From Candidatus Albibeggiatoa sp. nov. BB20 (GTDB taxonomy: Bacteria; Pseudomonadota; Gammaproteobacteria; Beggiatoales; Beggiatoaceae): 5,241 nucleotides of DNA. Positions 5,004 through 5,241 of this stretch are shown here, piece by piece (position 1 is the stretch's first letter; every line of letters begins with the position of its first letter). The notes under the pieces are model-generated. The model saw only the letters and a list, made by a program, of their open reading frames with translations. It did no database searches and was not told where the DNA came from. The stretch spans positions 1 to 5,241 of the forward strand of contig JADGDW010000230.1 of assembly GCA_016744725.1 (NCBI GenBank), read 5' to 3'. Made by a program: the position numbers and the translations under genes.

Positions 5004-5031
5004 ATTATAGCAACAAGCCAAGAGAACTCAA
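5004..5031 (-). promoter_or_regulatory. tolA: Strong sigma70-type promoter reading toward tolA-tolB
   Basis: On the minus strand, TTGAGT (5031-5026, 4 of 6 matches to the -35) is followed by a 16-bp spacer and then TATAAT (5009-5004), a perfect -10 preceded by TGC, which makes an extended -10. This is the best promoter match I see in the window. Transcription would start near 4997, about 308 nt before the tolA ATG. No other gene lies between, so it most likely drives tolA-tolB with a long leader, or a small RNA upstream of them. Confidence 0.5.
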
Positions 5032-5241
5032 CATTGCCTGATATCCCAATATCATTAGCGTTTAGATGATAGCAATATTTTAAATCGCTTTTAAATAATA
5101 TGAAATATTTTAATAGTTTATGCAAATTACAGTGATTTTAAGTCTATTCATTTTACTAGATGCTATAAATCAAATATTTGAATGGGTGATAGCAAAATAA
5201 TGTGTATCTGAAATAGCTGAATATTTTGGTAATAAATGAAC

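Larger units (their letters stand above)
4690..5241. other. 552-bp region upstream of tolA without a convincing gene
   Basis: I find no recognisable coding gene or RNA family here. A 66-codon plus-strand ORF (4789-4989) follows a TTAGG motif but has no recognisable domain and uses codons unlike the neighbouring genes. A 25-codon minus-strand ORF (4779-4856) has no ribosome-binding site. What the region does hold is a strong minus-strand promoter with an adjoining dyad (4991-5031), a second possible extended -10 (4855-4863), the palindromes at 4942-4957 and 4769-4782, the small hairpin TGATAT-CCCA-ATATCA at 5039-5054, and very AT-rich DNA from about 5060 to the end. tolR, expected upstream of tolA, is not present. 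Confidence 0.6.

Overview
The window is about 5.2 kb of AT-rich bacterial DNA with four clear protein-coding genes and unusually long, palindrome-rich spacers. The genes point to a Gram-negative proteobacterium: two periplasm-spanning Tol proteins (TolA, TolB), a HemW heme chaperone and a small Mth938-domain protein. The low G+C and the style of the proteins would fit a gammaproteobacterium of the Thiotrichales/Beggiatoaceae type, but that placement is a guess from impression and not from a comparison.

Layout, left to right. Bases 1-300 hold no long gene, but on the minus strand they contain a well-formed candidate small gene: Shine-Dalgarno sequence, a 28-codon ORF with one hydrophobic segment, and a hairpin on each side. 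Bases 301-663 (minus) encode the Mth938-like protein. A 280-bp spacer with several dyads separates it from the divergent hemW (944-2092, plus). hemW and tolB (2390-3661, minus) converge on a 297-bp spacer that carries two large imperfect inverted repeats, probably terminators or a small dispersed element. tolA (3664-4689, minus) lies 2 bp upstream of tolB, so the two form one transcription unit. Upstream of tolA, bases 4690-5241 show no convincing gene. They do contain the best sigma70-type promoter in the window, an extended -10 with perfect TATAAT, which points at tolA and implies a leader of about 300 nt.

How the genes work together. TolA is the inner-membrane-anchored rod and TolB the periplasmic beta-propeller of the Tol-Pal system, which ties the outer membrane to the cell wall and helps it constrict during division. 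The usual partners tolQ, tolR, pal and cpoB are not adjacent here, so tolA-tolB is a detached pair. HemW and the Mth938-like protein have no evident functional link to the Tol proteins.

No striking new multi-gene system is visible. The most interesting items are the candidate 28-aa membrane peptide, the long tolA leader with its dyads (one overlapping the tolA start codon), and the structured spacer between hemW and tolB.
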